Part shown: piece by piece, positions 28,507-39,168 of the stretch
Layout: each line of letters starts with the position of its first letter
Numbering within the stretch: the first letter of the stretch is position 1
Assembly (NCBI GenBank): GCA_029261215.1
Contig: JAJDBT010000073.1
Coordinates: 20,558-84,557, forward strand
From: Nitrospirota bacterium
GTDB lineage: Bacteria; Nitrospirota; Nitrospiria; SBBL01; JAADHI01
Direction of reading: 5' to 3'
DNA: 64,000 bases
The notes under the pieces: generated by a model
Databases searched by the model: none
The model's input: only the letters and a program-made list of their open reading frames with translations
What the model was told of the DNA's origin: nothing
Position numbers and translations under genes: made by a program

Positions 28507-29443
28507 TTTCAAACCCAATCACGGAATTCTTGACAGAACGATTAGCCCGCCATCCGCCAATCAAATAAATCGTACTCCCCACAACTGCAAGCCCCATTGC
28601 CGCGCGATCCAGGGGCATGGGTGGTAAAACAGACCAGGTTTTATTTTTAAGATCTAAAACATTCCCAAGTTTGCAAATGCCGATCCCTTCCCGAAATCCG
28701 CCAAAAATATAGAGTCTATTTTTAAAAACGACGGCTCCCTGACCCGCAGAAGAAGAAGGGAGCGCAAGAGAACTTTGAGCCCAACGGGAGGTCTTGGGAT
28801 CATACACCTCTATCAAATCGTATTCATGAAACCCTTCCGGTGTCGCCGCCACACCGCCCAAGACCCACAATTGATCGTCAATGGTAATCGCAGAGGCAGC
28901 AAAACGAGGCGTCGGCATATCATCGACCGATTCCCAAGGCTTTGAAGACACATCCCAACGTTCCGTAAAGGAAAAAGCCGGATCGGTCTGAGGCCCTCCT
29001 TCTGTTGCATCGGGGTGATGTCCACCAATAATATAAATCTTATTGTCCAGAACAGCACAGGCAGGGTAATCGTGAGGCTGGAGCAGACTGGGCTGTGTTT
29101 CCCATCGGTCTTCTTTAGGGTAATAGGCTTCGACGGTCGTCAGAAATTTAAACCTGCCATCCGGTTTTTTAAATCCACCTCCCATGACGTAAATGGCATC
29201 GCCAAAGGTCACGGCCGAAGCGCCGGATCGTTGTGTTGGCATTGGAGAAAGCGCTGACCACTGATCTAAATTAGGATCATATACTTCTGAAAGGTTCAGG
29301 CTTTTAAACGCGTCCCCTCCCCCGCCAAAGGAATAAATTTTGTCTTGGTACACTGAAACCGCAGGATGAGAACGCGCTTCCCCTAAAGCAGAAAAAGTTT
29401 TCCAGACACCTGAGCTATTGGGTAAGTGAATACATACCTCCAA
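28499..29443 (-). CDS. Kelch-repeat beta-propeller protein
   Basis: Repeated (I/L)Y(V/I)(M/I/F)GG...Y.P....W....P.. motifs. Start uncertain; longest ORF begins at TTG. Confidence 0.85.
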   Translation of the reverse strand: MEVCIHLPNSSGVWKTFSALGEARSHPAVSVYQDKIYSFGGGGDAFKSLNLSEVYDPNLDQWSALSPMPTQRSGASAVTFGDAIYVMGGGFKKPDGRFKFLTTVEAYYPKEDRWETQPSLLQPHDYPACAVLDNKIYIIGGHHPDATEGGPQTDPAFSFTERWDVSSKPWESVDDMPTPRFAASAITIDDQLWVLGGVAATPEGFHEYDLIEVYDPKTSRWAQSSLALPSSSAGQGAVVFKNRLYIFGGFREGIGICKLGNVLDLKNKTWSVLPPMPLDRAAMGLAVVGSTIYLIGGWRANRSVKNSVIGFENE

Positions 29444-29459
29444 TTAAAAACCAAGCGAA

Positions 29460-31133
29460 CTATGTTGTAATCGCGCCTTCAGAAGCAGAAGAAACGTGAC
29501 GGGCATATTTTGCCATCACCCCTTTTTTATAACGCGGAAGGGGTTCTTTCCAATCCTTGAGCCGTATGCTGATCTCTTCTTCGCTGAGCTCAAGGGTTAA
29601 TTTTCGCTTTTCGATGTCGAATGTAATGATATCACCATTTTTCACTGCCGCAATAGGACCACCCACAGCCGCCTCCGGTGAAACGTGCCCGGCCATCAAA
29701 CCACGCGTTGCGCCGGAGAATCGGCCATCAGTCAAAAGTGCAACGGAACTGCCTAAATCCGCGCCCACAATCGCGGCGGTCACACCCAGCATCTCCCGCA
29801 TGCCCGGACCGCCTTTGGGGCCTTCGTAGCGAATCACGACCACATCGCCCGCGACAATCTGGTTGGATTGCACTGCAGCAAAAGCCGCTTCTTCACAATC
29901 AAATACCTTTGCGGGGCCTTGATGATACAAACGTTCATACCCTGCGACTTTGATGACACAGCCTTCAGGAGCAAGATTTCCTTTTAAAATAACCAATCCA
30001 CCCGTTGCTTTAATCGGATCTGAAAGTGAATGAAGCACTTTTTGACCCGGCGTTTCTTTTGCCAAGACCGCTTCTTCGCCAATCGTTTTTCCGCTCACGG
30101 TCATGACATTGGGGTGAAGGATTCCGGCATCTAAAAGGCGTTTTGCAATGAGACGAATACCGCCGGCCTGATGCATATCTGTGGCCACATATTTCCCCCC
30201 CGGTTTTAAATCAGCCAGAAGCGGGGTAAGCGCGCTGATTCGGTCAAAATCGTCAATGTCTAAAGGAATATCCATTTCACGCGCAAGTGCAAGTAAATGT
30301 AAAACCGCATTGGTCGATCCACCCGTCACGGCCACGGCCGCAATGCCATTTTCGATGGATTCCCTTGTGATAATTTGATCCGGCCGAATATCGCGTTTTA
30401 AAATTTCCATCACATGCTGTCCGGCCTCAAAGGCGATTTGATCCTTGTTTGGGTCTTCAGCCGGCACACTCGCACTGCCCATGTATGAGATTCCCATCAC
30501 TTCAAAAACAGTCGCCATGGTGTTGGCCGTAAATTGTCCGCCACACGCACCGGGCCCCGGACAGGCATTGTCTTCCAGCATTTTTAAATCATTCGTGGAC
30601 ATCTTCCCCTTTGCCACCGAACCCACAGCCTCAAACACATCCTGTATCGTGACATCATGTCCCTGAAAATGACCGGGGGCAATCGACCCGCCGTAAAGCA
30701 TCAAGGAAGGCCGGTTTAAACGCCCTAAGGCCATAACCGCCCCAGGGATTGTTTTATCGCAGCCTGAAAGTGCAATCACCCCATCAAAAAAATGCCCCCG
30801 TGCGACCAACTCAATCGAATCCGCCACAATCTCGCGAGAAATAAGAGACGCTTTCATCCCCTCTGTACCCATTGTGATGCCGTCGGAAATGGCAATGGTA
30901 TTATATTCGATCGGAGTCCCGCCCGCCGCGCGAATGCCTTCTTTCACTTTGGCGGATAAACGCCTCAAATGATAATTACAGGGCATGGTTTCAATCCAGG
31001 TATTCGCGACGCCAATGATCGGCTTGGCGAGGTCTTCATCGGTAAACCCGATGCCCTTAAGCATCGCCCGGGCAGGTGCACGGTCGACCCCGTCATGTAT
31101 CGTTTGGCTTTCTTTTCTGAGGTTGGCGCTCAT
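29460..31133 (-). CDS. ilvD: Dihydroxy-acid dehydratase
   Basis: 557 aa; [60 protein letters not shown]. Confidence 0.97.
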   Translation of the reverse strand: MSANLRKESQTIHDGVDRAPARAMLKGIGFTDEDLAKPIIGVANTWIETMPCNYHLRRLSAKVKEGIRAAGGTPIEYNTIAISDGITMGTEGMKASLISREIVADSIELVARGHFFDGVIALSGCDKTIPGAVMALGRLNRPSLMLYGGSIAPGHFQGHDVTIQDVFEAVGSVAKGKMSTNDLKMLEDNACPGPGACGGQFTANTMATVFEVMGISYMGSASVPAEDPNKDQIAFEAGQHVMEILKRDIRPDQIITRESIENGIAAVAVTGGSTNAVLHLLALAREMDIPLDIDDFDRISALTPLLADLKPGGKYVATDMHQAGGIRLIAKRLLDAGILHPNVMTVSGKTIGEEAVLAKETPGQKVLHSLSDPIKATGGLVILKGNLAPEGCVIKVAGYERLYHQGPAKVFDCEEAAFAAVQSNQIVAGDVVVIRYEGPKGGPGMREMLGVTAAIVGADLGSSVALLTDGRFSGATRGLMAGHVSPEAAVGGPIAAVKNGDIITFDIEKRKLTLELSEEEISIRLKDWKEPLPRYKKGVMAKYARHVSSASEGAITT

Positions 31134-31183
31134 GGATTCACTCCTTCAAAATAAAAAGATCAAAATTAAAACAAGCTGGTACT

Positions 31184-32203
31184 TCAAATCACTTCGAGTA
31201 GTTTTTCCTGACAGGAAGAGGCATGTTTCAGACCCAAATCTTCAATCATGCGCAAGTCGTCATCTGATTTACGGCCCGAAGTTGTGAGATAGTTGCCAAT
31301 CAGGGTATGACTGGCCCCCGCCGTAAACATCCATGACTGGAGATCACGAAGATGCAGTTCTCGTCCCCCTGCGGTCATGATGTCTTTTGAAGGCATCATG
31401 AGACGGTAAACGGCAATAATCTTTAAGATTTCCATTGGCTGAAGCGGGGGAAGATCTTCCAGGGGGGTATCTTTAATCGCGTTCAAAAAATTAAGTGGCA
31501 CAACATCCACATCCAGTTCCTGAAGCGCAACCGCCAATTCGATTCGTTGGTCCAGCGATTCCCCCATGCCAAAAATCCCGCCCGAACAAATGCCCATTCC
31601 GGCTTCTTTACAATACTGAATCGTTTTCAGGCGCTCATCGTAACTATGTGTGGTACAAATATTCGGGAAAAAGGAACGCGCCGTTTCCAGATTGTGATTA
31701 TAAAAAGCAAGTCCGGCTTCCTTGAGTTGAACGGCAATTTTTCGTTCGGCAATAATACCTAAAGACGCATCTGTCCGTGTATGTCCTGCTGAAGAGAGCG
31801 CGCGAATGCGTTCCAAAATGGCATCCAGATCCGGGCCTTCCCGTAAGCCCCACCAGGCCACGACAATGCCAAATGCTTCCGCATTATGCGATGCGGCTGT
31901 TTTCGCCTCTGAAACCAGCTTTTCCGAGCTTGTCAGGGGATAAGTGTCAATCGCCGTACCGTGATATGCCGACTGGGCACAAAAGCTGCAATTTTCAGAA
32001 CAATTCCCTGACTTTGCATTGGAGATCGAACACAAATTAATCTGATCCCCGCAAAAGTGCTGCCTGACCCGGTTCGCAGAGGAAATCAGGTCAATAATAT
32101 CCGCCCCCTCCGCCTGGATGAGACGGCATCCCTCTTCATAAGACAAGCGCTCATTCGCAATCGCTTTATCTTCCATTTCTCTTATAAATGTACGCATAGA
32201 CAC
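31184..32203 (-). CDS. bioB: Biotin synthase
   Basis: Radical SAM CSENCSFCAQSAYH, CSGGIFGMGES, LTTSGRKSDDDLRMIEDLGL. Confidence 0.95.
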   Translation of the reverse strand: MSMRTFIREMEDKAIANERLSYEEGCRLIQAEGADIIDLISSANRVRQHFCGDQINLCSISNAKSGNCSENCSFCAQSAYHGTAIDTYPLTSSEKLVSEAKTAASHNAEAFGIVVAWWGLREGPDLDAILERIRALSSAGHTRTDASLGIIAERKIAVQLKEAGLAFYNHNLETARSFFPNICTTHSYDERLKTIQYCKEAGMGICSGGIFGMGESLDQRIELAVALQELDVDVVPLNFLNAIKDTPLEDLPPLQPMEILKIIAVYRLMMPSKDIMTAGGRELHLRDLQSWMFTAGASHTLIGNYLTTSGRKSDDDLRMIEDLGLKHASSCQEKLLEVI

Positions 32204-32316
32204 CCCTTTTTAATCCCTAAAAATTTTCAGGATTCTAGCACAGAGAGGCTTTGAAAGTCATTCTTAAATCAATCGTTTGTTGCTGGAGGATTCAAATACG
32301 GATAATACGGGAAGTC

Positions 32317-32517
32317 TTAAAGAAACAGATTAAATAGTCCGTCAAAAAAATGGGGAACACACAAAAGCAGTACCCCGCCTAATCCGACAATTAGACTAAG
32401 AGGCAGTGCCAGAGCTGCAAAAGCGTTATATGGGGATTTCAGAGCATATTGCCCCCAAAAGCCAAAAACGACTCCAGATAAACCGAGGAGCACTGCAGTT
32501 ACAGAGAAAAAAATCAT
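32317..32517 (-). CDS. Small membrane protein, hypothetical
   Basis: 66 aa with two TM helices; 9 nt from the upstream gene stop. Confidence 0.5.
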   Translation of the reverse strand: MIFFSVTAVLLGLSGVVFGFWGQYALKSPYNAFAALALPLSLIVGLGGVLLLCVPHFFDGLFNLFL

Positions 32518-32526
32518 TTCAATTCC

Positions 32527-33189
32527 TTACGCTTTGGCCATTCCGATGATCCACAGGGCATAAAACAGAATAATAACGCTCCCCCATTTGACCCCTTGGC
32601 GCGCAATGATCTGCGTCCCTTCTCCCCGAAAAGCCCGCCAAATAAACATTAGAACACCTGAGACCCAGCCTAAAAATCCAATGACCAAGACCATCGACCA
32701 GAAAGGATCTGGCTTCATTGGTCTTGTTAAAATAGTAAGCGCCTCTTCTGTTTTTTGATCAATGCTTTTCCGTCGATCGACTTCAGAATAATGGGTCTGC
32801 TCCGCCATTAAACGGGCAATTTTGATATTGCTGCGATCAATCCACTCTTGTCCGGGTGTGTAAAAACTCCGGGTCGCATAAAAAGCACTGCGAAGAGATC
32901 GATAGGCCTCCAATGCCATTTTGTCCTCTTTTTCTTCCAGAATTTCTGCAACGCGCCATAATTGCGTTGCAGCAGGCTCGACGTAGCCTCCGAGCGGTAA
33001 ATACCAAAGCATGGTACGTTCATAATGCCTGATGGCAAGACGGTAATTTCCTTCTGAAAATGCCGTTTCCGCCTTTTGAAATTCCTTTTTGGAGGAAAGA
33101 AAGACCTTGAGATACACCATAAGGAGCAGCATCAAGACACAAAGGAGGCCGATCCCGATCCCGATTTTCTTTGCGGTATGATGATTCAT
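32527..33189 (-). CDS. Membrane protein of the ABC-2 operon, hypothetical
   Basis: N-terminal and C-terminal TM segments; adjacent to the permease gene. Confidence 0.7.
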   Translation of the reverse strand: MNHHTAKKIGIGIGLLCVLMLLLMVYLKVFLSSKKEFQKAETAFSEGNYRLAIRHYERTMLWYLPLGGYVEPAATQLWRVAEILEEKEDKMALEAYRSLRSAFYATRSFYTPGQEWIDRSNIKIARLMAEQTHYSEVDRRKSIDQKTEEALTILTRPMKPDPFWSMVLVIGFLGWVSGVLMFIWRAFRGEGTQIIARQGVKWGSVIILFYALWIIGMAKA

Positions 33190-33191
33190 GC

Positions 33192-33959
33192 CTATTTGAA
33201 ATCTCTCCTTTCAAAATTGACGACCGATAGAATCATGAGCGTTGTAATATAGATCACGCCGTACAGTATCGTTAAAACAAGCTTATCATTTTCTACGGAA
33301 AGGTGATAAACCGCCTCAGCTTTAAAATTAAAACGCTCCAGGTTAGGCAGCACGTAATAAAAAAACAACGTAATTTTCTCTAATAAGAAACTCCCCGAAT
33401 CATTCCCGAATTGCTTGAGATATTCCGTTAAATGACCAATGATATAAATGGCGAAGGTAAACATGCCGCTTAAAAACGGGGTTGAAAAAGAAGAGAAAAA
33501 AATCGCCACAGCAGAGATCACCGCAATCTCGATAAAAATAGTAGCAAGTGAAAGTAAGAGATAAAAATCAATACGACCTTCGTAAAATAAAACCAGCAAA
33601 AACAGGAAAAAAGACATCAATAGCGTCTCAACAAACAAGGTGAGCAAGATACCAAAATATTTTCCAAGCAGATACTGACCGCGCTTGACCGGCTTTGCCA
33701 AGAGCGGATAAATTGTCCGATTTTCAATCTCCTGATACACAAGGTTAATCCCCACAACAATAGCAATAATGATGCCAAAGAGATTAATACTGCCAAGCCC
33801 CAAATCCTTAATAATTTTATTACGCTGCCCAACTGTGGCCTGGTCCAATACCAATGAAATCAGCATCATGATAAAAGCGAAAAAAATCAGGCTGTAGAGA
33901 ATTTTATTTCGGATGGCTTCTTTAAAGGTGTTTACTGCAATGGCCCGAATGGCTTTCAT
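33192..33959 (-). CDS. ABC-2 type permease
   Basis: MKAIRAIAVNTFKEAIRNKILYSL..., YQEIENRTIYPLLAKPVKRGQYLLGKY; ATGA overlap with the ATPase. Confidence 0.87.
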   Translation of the reverse strand: MKAIRAIAVNTFKEAIRNKILYSLIFFAFIMMLISLVLDQATVGQRNKIIKDLGLGSINLFGIIIAIVVGINLVYQEIENRTIYPLLAKPVKRGQYLLGKYFGILLTLFVETLLMSFFLFLLVLFYEGRIDFYLLLSLATIFIEIAVISAVAIFFSSFSTPFLSGMFTFAIYIIGHLTEYLKQFGNDSGSFLLEKITLFFYYVLPNLERFNFKAEAVYHLSVENDKLVLTILYGVIYITTLMILSVVNFERRDFK

Positions 33960-34888
33960 CTCGTGCTCTCCTGAATTTCTTCCAAAAACATATCTTCCAA
34001 GGATTCTTTTCGCGGCGTGACGGAAATGAGTTGACCCTTTTCCTGAATCACCCATGCAAGCAACCTGGACAGACAGGACTCATCTGAAACAGAAACCGTA
34101 TAGGTTTCGTTGTGACAGACCACAGTATTTGAAATGGACTCAATGGTCTGGAATTTTTCCGGAGCAACCCCTCGCAAACACACATCAATCGAATAGGTTT
34201 TTGGATCAAGTAAACTTTCAAGTTTGCCCTGACTTTTAAGCGTCCCCTTGATTAAAATCGCAACCTGATCACAGATTAATTCGGCATCCGATAGAATATG
34301 CGTACTGAAAAATATCGTTTTCCCCATTTCCTTTAAATGAAGCATAATGTCCCGAACCTGCTTTCGGCCAATGGGGTCCAGTCCCGACATCGGTTCATCC
34401 AGAACAACCAGTACAGGATCGTTAATCAGGGCCTGCGCCAAACCGATACGCTGTAACATCCCTTTTGAATACTGGCGAAGCTGCGTATGCTCTGCCCCCT
34501 TTAAATGCACCAAGTTAAGAAGTGACTCAATTTTTCGAGAGCGGTCTGTTTGATTGAGTCCAAATAACTCGCCGCAAAAATGTAAAAACTCCAGTCCTGT
34601 AAGATACTCATAAAAATAAGGACGTTCCGGTAAAAACCCAATTTTTGCACGAACAGAAACCTCGTCAACGGATTTTCCAAAAATGCGCGCTTCCCCGAAT
34701 GTCGGGCGAATCAGCCCGAGCAAAAGCTTAATGGTCGTTGTCTTTCCGGCACCATTTGGGCCTAAAAAGCCAAAAGTCGTTCCAGGCTCAACATTCAGAC
34801 TGACATCGGAAAGCGCGGGAATTTTCTTGAGTAAAAACCCGGATCTGAATACCTTTCCTAATTTATGAGTCTCAATCGCTCTCTGCAT
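33956..34888 (-). CDS. ABC transporter ATP-binding protein
   Basis: GPNGAGKTTTIK, YSKGMLQRIGLAQAL, VVLDEPMSGLDP. Confidence 0.92.
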   Translation of the reverse strand: MQRAIETHKLGKVFRSGFLLKKIPALSDVSLNVEPGTTFGFLGPNGAGKTTTIKLLLGLIRPTFGEARIFGKSVDEVSVRAKIGFLPERPYFYEYLTGLEFLHFCGELFGLNQTDRSRKIESLLNLVHLKGAEHTQLRQYSKGMLQRIGLAQALINDPVLVVLDEPMSGLDPIGRKQVRDIMLHLKEMGKTIFFSTHILSDAELICDQVAILIKGTLKSQGKLESLLDPKTYSIDVCLRGVAPEKFQTIESISNTVVCHNETYTVSVSDESCLSRLLAWVIQEKGQLISVTPRKESLEDMFLEEIQESTR

Positions 34889-35597
34889 TTTTACTCTCTT
34901 CGGCTAAAAGTGCTTCAATTTTTTCTGCAATTTTCTGACGAATATTTTCATCTTTTGTATTTTGATACGCTTCTCTAAAAAACCTTAAAGCCATGTCTTT
35001 ACTTTTTGTTTTTGTATAAAGCGTCCCCATCATGGATCTGATAAAGTCAGGAGCACTGGGTAATGCGGAAGCCCGTTCCAGGTATGGCAAGGCCGTCTCA
35101 GCATTTCCTTCGTGGTAATAATGATTAAAGCCGATATAGAAAGGGTATTCCCATTTTTCTGGATAGGCTTGAATCCCCCGCTCCAGAATTTTATTTGCAT
35201 TCTCTATTTGAGAAGCTTCCAGAGAGAGGACAATTCCGCCAAAATAGTACGGGAAATCAAAGCGTGGATCGAGATCGATAATGACATTGAGCATTTGATG
35301 CAACCAGGGATAGTTCTGATCCGTCATATAATGGCCGCCAAAATAAGAAACAGTCTTGATCCACAGCAGATCAGCCAGTACTTGATCATAGCCCAGGGCG
35401 ATGGGTTTTAAATACGCTCCCGAAGGCAAATAAAGAAAAGATTCTTCCTGATCGCTTTGATAGCGAAATAAGGAATTTTGAATATGTATCTGTAAAAAAA
35501 ATAAAGAACATACAACACCAATAAGGAATACACCCTTTTTCCTGCGAAGAGACATTTTATGGACAAAAGCATCTTTCATATTAACGACCAACGGCAC
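34872..35597 (-). CDS. Membrane-anchored TPR-like protein
   Basis: N-terminal TM, then YPEKWEYPFYIGFNHYYHEGNAETALPYLERA-type repeats; overlaps the ATPase gene start. Confidence 0.75.
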   Translation of the reverse strand: MPLVVNMKDAFVHKMSLRRKKGVFLIGVVCSLFFLQIHIQNSLFRYQSDQEESFLYLPSGAYLKPIALGYDQVLADLLWIKTVSYFGGHYMTDQNYPWLHQMLNVIIDLDPRFDFPYYFGGIVLSLEASQIENANKILERGIQAYPEKWEYPFYIGFNHYYHEGNAETALPYLERASALPSAPDFIRSMMGTLYTKTKSKDMALRFFREAYQNTKDENIRQKIAEKIEALLAEESKNAESD

Positions 35598-35669
35598 TAG
35601 AGATGATCCGATACTCTTTGTGATTAAACTAAGGTTTTTTCAGGTTTTGGAAAACAATAACCAGACTAA

Positions 35670-36734
35670 TTATACCAGCTCATGAAAGATTTCTGATAAA
35701 TGAGAAGAAATCACATTGCAGCTAAATGATTTTTCAACAATTTTTCGGCCTTCAACCCCCATACAATATCCAAGCAGGCGATCACTATAAATGGACTCCA
35801 AGGCTTCGTACCAATCTTTTTCTTGTTTAATCGCGTATCCGATTTCGCCCATATTAAGAATGTCCTCATTCATCCCCACGGGAGAAGCCAAGACAGGCAC
35901 ACCCGAAGACATATACTGCAACATCTTGAAACTACACTTTCCTCGACATTGCTCGGAAGAAAGAAGCGGCATAATCCCCACATCTATTTCCCGCACAAAC
36001 TCGGCTTCAGAAGAAGGCGACCACTGAAAATACCGGACATTTTCTGACAGAAATTTCTGAAAACGAGGTTTCCGATCAGCCATAATCCATAACTCGGCAT
36101 CATGGTCTTTTAAAAACTGCGCTAAATAACCCTCAATGTTATAAATATAAGGAAATCCCACACTCTGTCCGGTCCAACCAATTACAAAAGGTCGATCTGA
36201 TTTTCGTTTTGATAATTCCTGTGGGACAAAACGGTTTGTATCTATTGCAGTTGGTACAATCCGGACATTTTTAGAATAAGGACTAAACCAGTCTGCTATA
36301 TATTGATTTCCAGCCAGGATCATCTCGGCACCTCTCGCAATCCGGATCATCGTCGAACGACCAAAAGGAGGATTGATCCAAATAGAATCATCAACATCAA
36401 AGAGATAGGGTCGTTTCAGAAAAGGTTCCCAGGTCACACACCCTGGAAACAATTCGCGCTCAAGCCAAGTCAAATCGGCTTTCCAGCTTCCCAACACCCC
36501 CTGAATCCTCAAAGCAAGCTCAAGACTTGACCAACAAGCATAAACCGGGAACATTAAATAATTTAAAGCCATGATGTCGGTGGGAATACCTGGGAAGCCC
36601 GCATATTTACTCATTATGGGGGAATATTCTCTCACCATGACCCCCTTCTGTTCTAAAGATGAAAGGTGTTGACGTACACGAAAGCGGCTGGAAGGGACAT
36701 TCACCCCTGATGTCAGTGCAGCCACGCGAATCAT
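35670..36734 (-). CDS. Glycosyltransferase (GT4-like)
   Basis: FVIGWTGQSVGFPYIYNIE and SFKMLQYMSSGVPVLASPVGMN motifs; ATG 36734 overlaps the upstream stop. Confidence 0.8.
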   Translation of the reverse strand: MIRVAALTSGVNVPSSRFRVRQHLSSLEQKGVMVREYSPIMSKYAGFPGIPTDIMALNYLMFPVYACWSSLELALRIQGVLGSWKADLTWLERELFPGCVTWEPFLKRPYLFDVDDSIWINPPFGRSTMIRIARGAEMILAGNQYIADWFSPYSKNVRIVPTAIDTNRFVPQELSKRKSDRPFVIGWTGQSVGFPYIYNIEGYLAQFLKDHDAELWIMADRKPRFQKFLSENVRYFQWSPSSEAEFVREIDVGIMPLLSSEQCRGKCSFKMLQYMSSGVPVLASPVGMNEDILNMGEIGYAIKQEKDWYEALESIYSDRLLGYCMGVEGRKIVEKSFSCNVISSHLSEIFHELV

Positions 36735-37711
36735 CCTTTTCTTCGCGCCCAAACCGTCATACGCCCGGTCTGCCCGAGCGTACTTAAGAGATACGCCAAT
36801 GGAAATAGGATACAATGCATCACCCCAGCTTTCTCAGGAAAATCAATCAGGAACTGACTTAAACGAGAAACCCACGGCTGTTTCTCAATAAGATAACCCA
36901 GGCTGCCACTGAAGTTGCTCATGATCCGCTGATGGTGTACTTTCTCCAACCGCCAACCCCCTTCATCTAAAACCTTCTCTAACGTATGGGGTGTGAAGTG
37001 ATAGAGATGATTAGGAAGATGAAGTGCGTACCATTTTTCCTTAAAAATACTAAATTCTAAACTCCCAGAATTCGGGATAGAAATAACCAGCCATCCATCT
37101 TTTTTGCTCCAACGACTCAGTTTCTGAAGTGCTAATATCGGGTGATGTAGGTGTTCAAGAACCATCCAGCCTACAATCAAATCAAAAGCAACTTTAGGGG
37201 CTGGAGCATCTTCAATCGTAGATGTACAGACAGAATACCCCAAAGAACGTGCCCGTTCGGCCGCTTTTACTGAAAATTCCAGGCCTTCCACATCCCAGCC
37301 TAAACCAGCCATACGATGCATAAAAGCACCTGAAGCGCAGCCCACTTCCAACATACGACCTACTGAAAGATTCGGCATACGAAATGTGTTAAATTCAAAA
37401 ATGCGTTTGGCGAATTCTTTTGCCTTTAAAATAATCTTTGAATCCTGTTGAGGAAAATCGACACGAGTCCCTTGATAAGGTCCGTAATCGTCCGGATAAT
37501 AATATCCCATCGATTCTGGTGCCGGACGCGGGTTTGTCCTCATCAGACCACAGCTTCGGCACTTCACAATAGTAAATTCACCCGGCAAATTATGGAGTCT
37601 ATCTCTCCCGGTAAAGAGAAAATGATCATCACCGGCACACCCCAAGGGACAGGGTTTGTCTTCTAAATTTACTGAGAATTCAGTTTTCATTTTCGTGCAA
37701 CACCAGACCAC
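36731..37711 (-). CDS. SAM-dependent methyltransferase with N-terminal zinc motif
   Basis: CPLGC...CRSCGLMRTNPRP, MLEVGCASGAFM, VGWMVLEHLHHP. Confidence 0.85.
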   Translation of the reverse strand: MVWCCTKMKTEFSVNLEDKPCPLGCAGDDHFLFTGRDRLHNLPGEFTIVKCRSCGLMRTNPRPAPESMGYYYPDDYGPYQGTRVDFPQQDSKIILKAKEFAKRIFEFNTFRMPNLSVGRMLEVGCASGAFMHRMAGLGWDVEGLEFSVKAAERARSLGYSVCTSTIEDAPAPKVAFDLIVGWMVLEHLHHPILALQKLSRWSKKDGWLVISIPNSGSLEFSIFKEKWYALHLPNHLYHFTPHTLEKVLDEGGWRLEKVHHQRIMSNFSGSLGYLIEKQPWVSRLSQFLIDFPEKAGVMHCILFPLAYLLSTLGQTGRMTVWARRKG

Positions 37712-37833
37712 CCAAAAGGGTGCTTCCTTACCTTGTCAAAACAATCTCTAGATTCGAAACGTACGCCATAAACTTGGGTAACCACTAACCGATGTCTATT
37801 ACGTTAGACACACGATGAAGTCTTCATTGCGCT

Positions 37834-39111
37834 TCATATCGGGATATGTTCGGCCTCCTTAGAGTAAGATATCCCTATAAAATAAACCTGCAACAAGAAG
37901 TTAACCGCAAAATATAGAGAGGTTGATATCGCCAAGCCAATGAGCCCATATCTAAAAAAAACCAATATTTTTATAGGGACATAGATCGTATAAACCCACA
38001 TGCCTAATTTCATTGGTGTCCTCGTATCACCCCTTGTATAAAAAGCAGCAGTTGTAATCTGCCCACCGGCGCCTCCGATAAAAATCCCCACGAGACAAAT
38101 CATAATCCACCATAAAAGAGACAGCTGTTCCTCTGACATATCACGACTCTCGAAAATCAATTTAAGCAATGACTCACCAAAGAAAAGAAAAAAGAAAGAG
38201 CTACTAACTGTTATACCGATAATCCATAAGAGCCTTTTTTGATATATATTTCGGAAAACCGTCCAATTTCCCTCATTTGCATGTTGAGCCAAAAGAGGCA
38301 CCACCGGTGCAACAATTGATTTATTTACGACCTGGGTCGCTGCGCCGTATATTTGTTGTCCCAAATAAAATAAAGAAAGTCCTCCAGCAGGGGCCATGGA
38401 TGAAAGAAAGCGGTCAAGGAGTGGATCTGTTTTAAAATAACTTGTACCCAAAAGAAGTGGCTTAATTTGTTGCCACACTTCCTTATAAATATTGCTTTTC
38501 CAGTTCGGTTTTCGATAGACACCTAAGACAGGACATAACAATAAGACTTGTAACATCACACCGAATACAGTGACCCAAGCCGCCGATGTGACCCCATATA
38601 GAGGCAAGACCCAAATAAGGATGCCAAAACTCAGGAAGTTGGTAATCACAGGGACAAAACCGACCCATAGAAAATCATGCCTGGAATGATAAGCAGCCCA
38701 CAAGACAGAAGATAATGCTGTAAAAATCATACCAATTAACTGAATTCGCGTTAAAGTAACCATGAGGGTCTTCCCTGTGGTGGAAAAACCTGGGACAAAA
38801 ATTGAGACCCAAAATGGGAGAGAAAGAGATAATAAAGCAGCGATTAGCCCCAGTAAAATACCAATAAATATAAAGAAACCCCAAGCATCCTCATGAAACG
38901 CCTCCCCTTTTTTTACGGAAAGTAATGGGACTAATACCTGCATCAATGAACCGCCCAGAATCGCGAGGATTAATTGAGGAATCGCCATTCCGGCAAAAAG
39001 AGCATCTGTCTCTTCCCCAGGACCCAGTGTAATCAGGACGTACCAATGATTAAGGAAAAGCACACCGATATTTAATCCGGCAAGTCCCCCCAGTGACAGG
39101 ATCATTTTCAT
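37834..39111 (-). CDS. MurJ/MviN-like lipid-linked oligosaccharide flippase
   Basis: About 12 TM helices with MOP-superfamily pattern (GPGEETDALFAGMAIPQLILAILGGSLMQVLVPLL). Confidence 0.75.
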   Translation of the reverse strand: MKMILSLGGLAGLNIGVLFLNHWYVLITLGPGEETDALFAGMAIPQLILAILGGSLMQVLVPLLSVKKGEAFHEDAWGFFIFIGILLGLIAALLSLSLPFWVSIFVPGFSTTGKTLMVTLTRIQLIGMIFTALSSVLWAAYHSRHDFLWVGFVPVITNFLSFGILIWVLPLYGVTSAAWVTVFGVMLQVLLLCPVLGVYRKPNWKSNIYKEVWQQIKPLLLGTSYFKTDPLLDRFLSSMAPAGGLSLFYLGQQIYGAATQVVNKSIVAPVVPLLAQHANEGNWTVFRNIYQKRLLWIIGITVSSSFFFLFFGESLLKLIFESRDMSEEQLSLLWWIMICLVGIFIGGAGGQITTAAFYTRGDTRTPMKLGMWVYTIYVPIKILVFFRYGLIGLAISTSLYFAVNFLLQVYFIGISYSKEAEHIPI

Positions 39112-39168
39112 CGTTGACTCAATACCAATAGGCTACCTTCAAGGCAAAAACTAACTTCCAAGCTCCAA

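Noticed and set aside
37712-37833. Regulatory RNA between flippase and methyltransferase genes
   Set aside because: Only short 5-6 bp palindromes; no coherent structure visible by eye.
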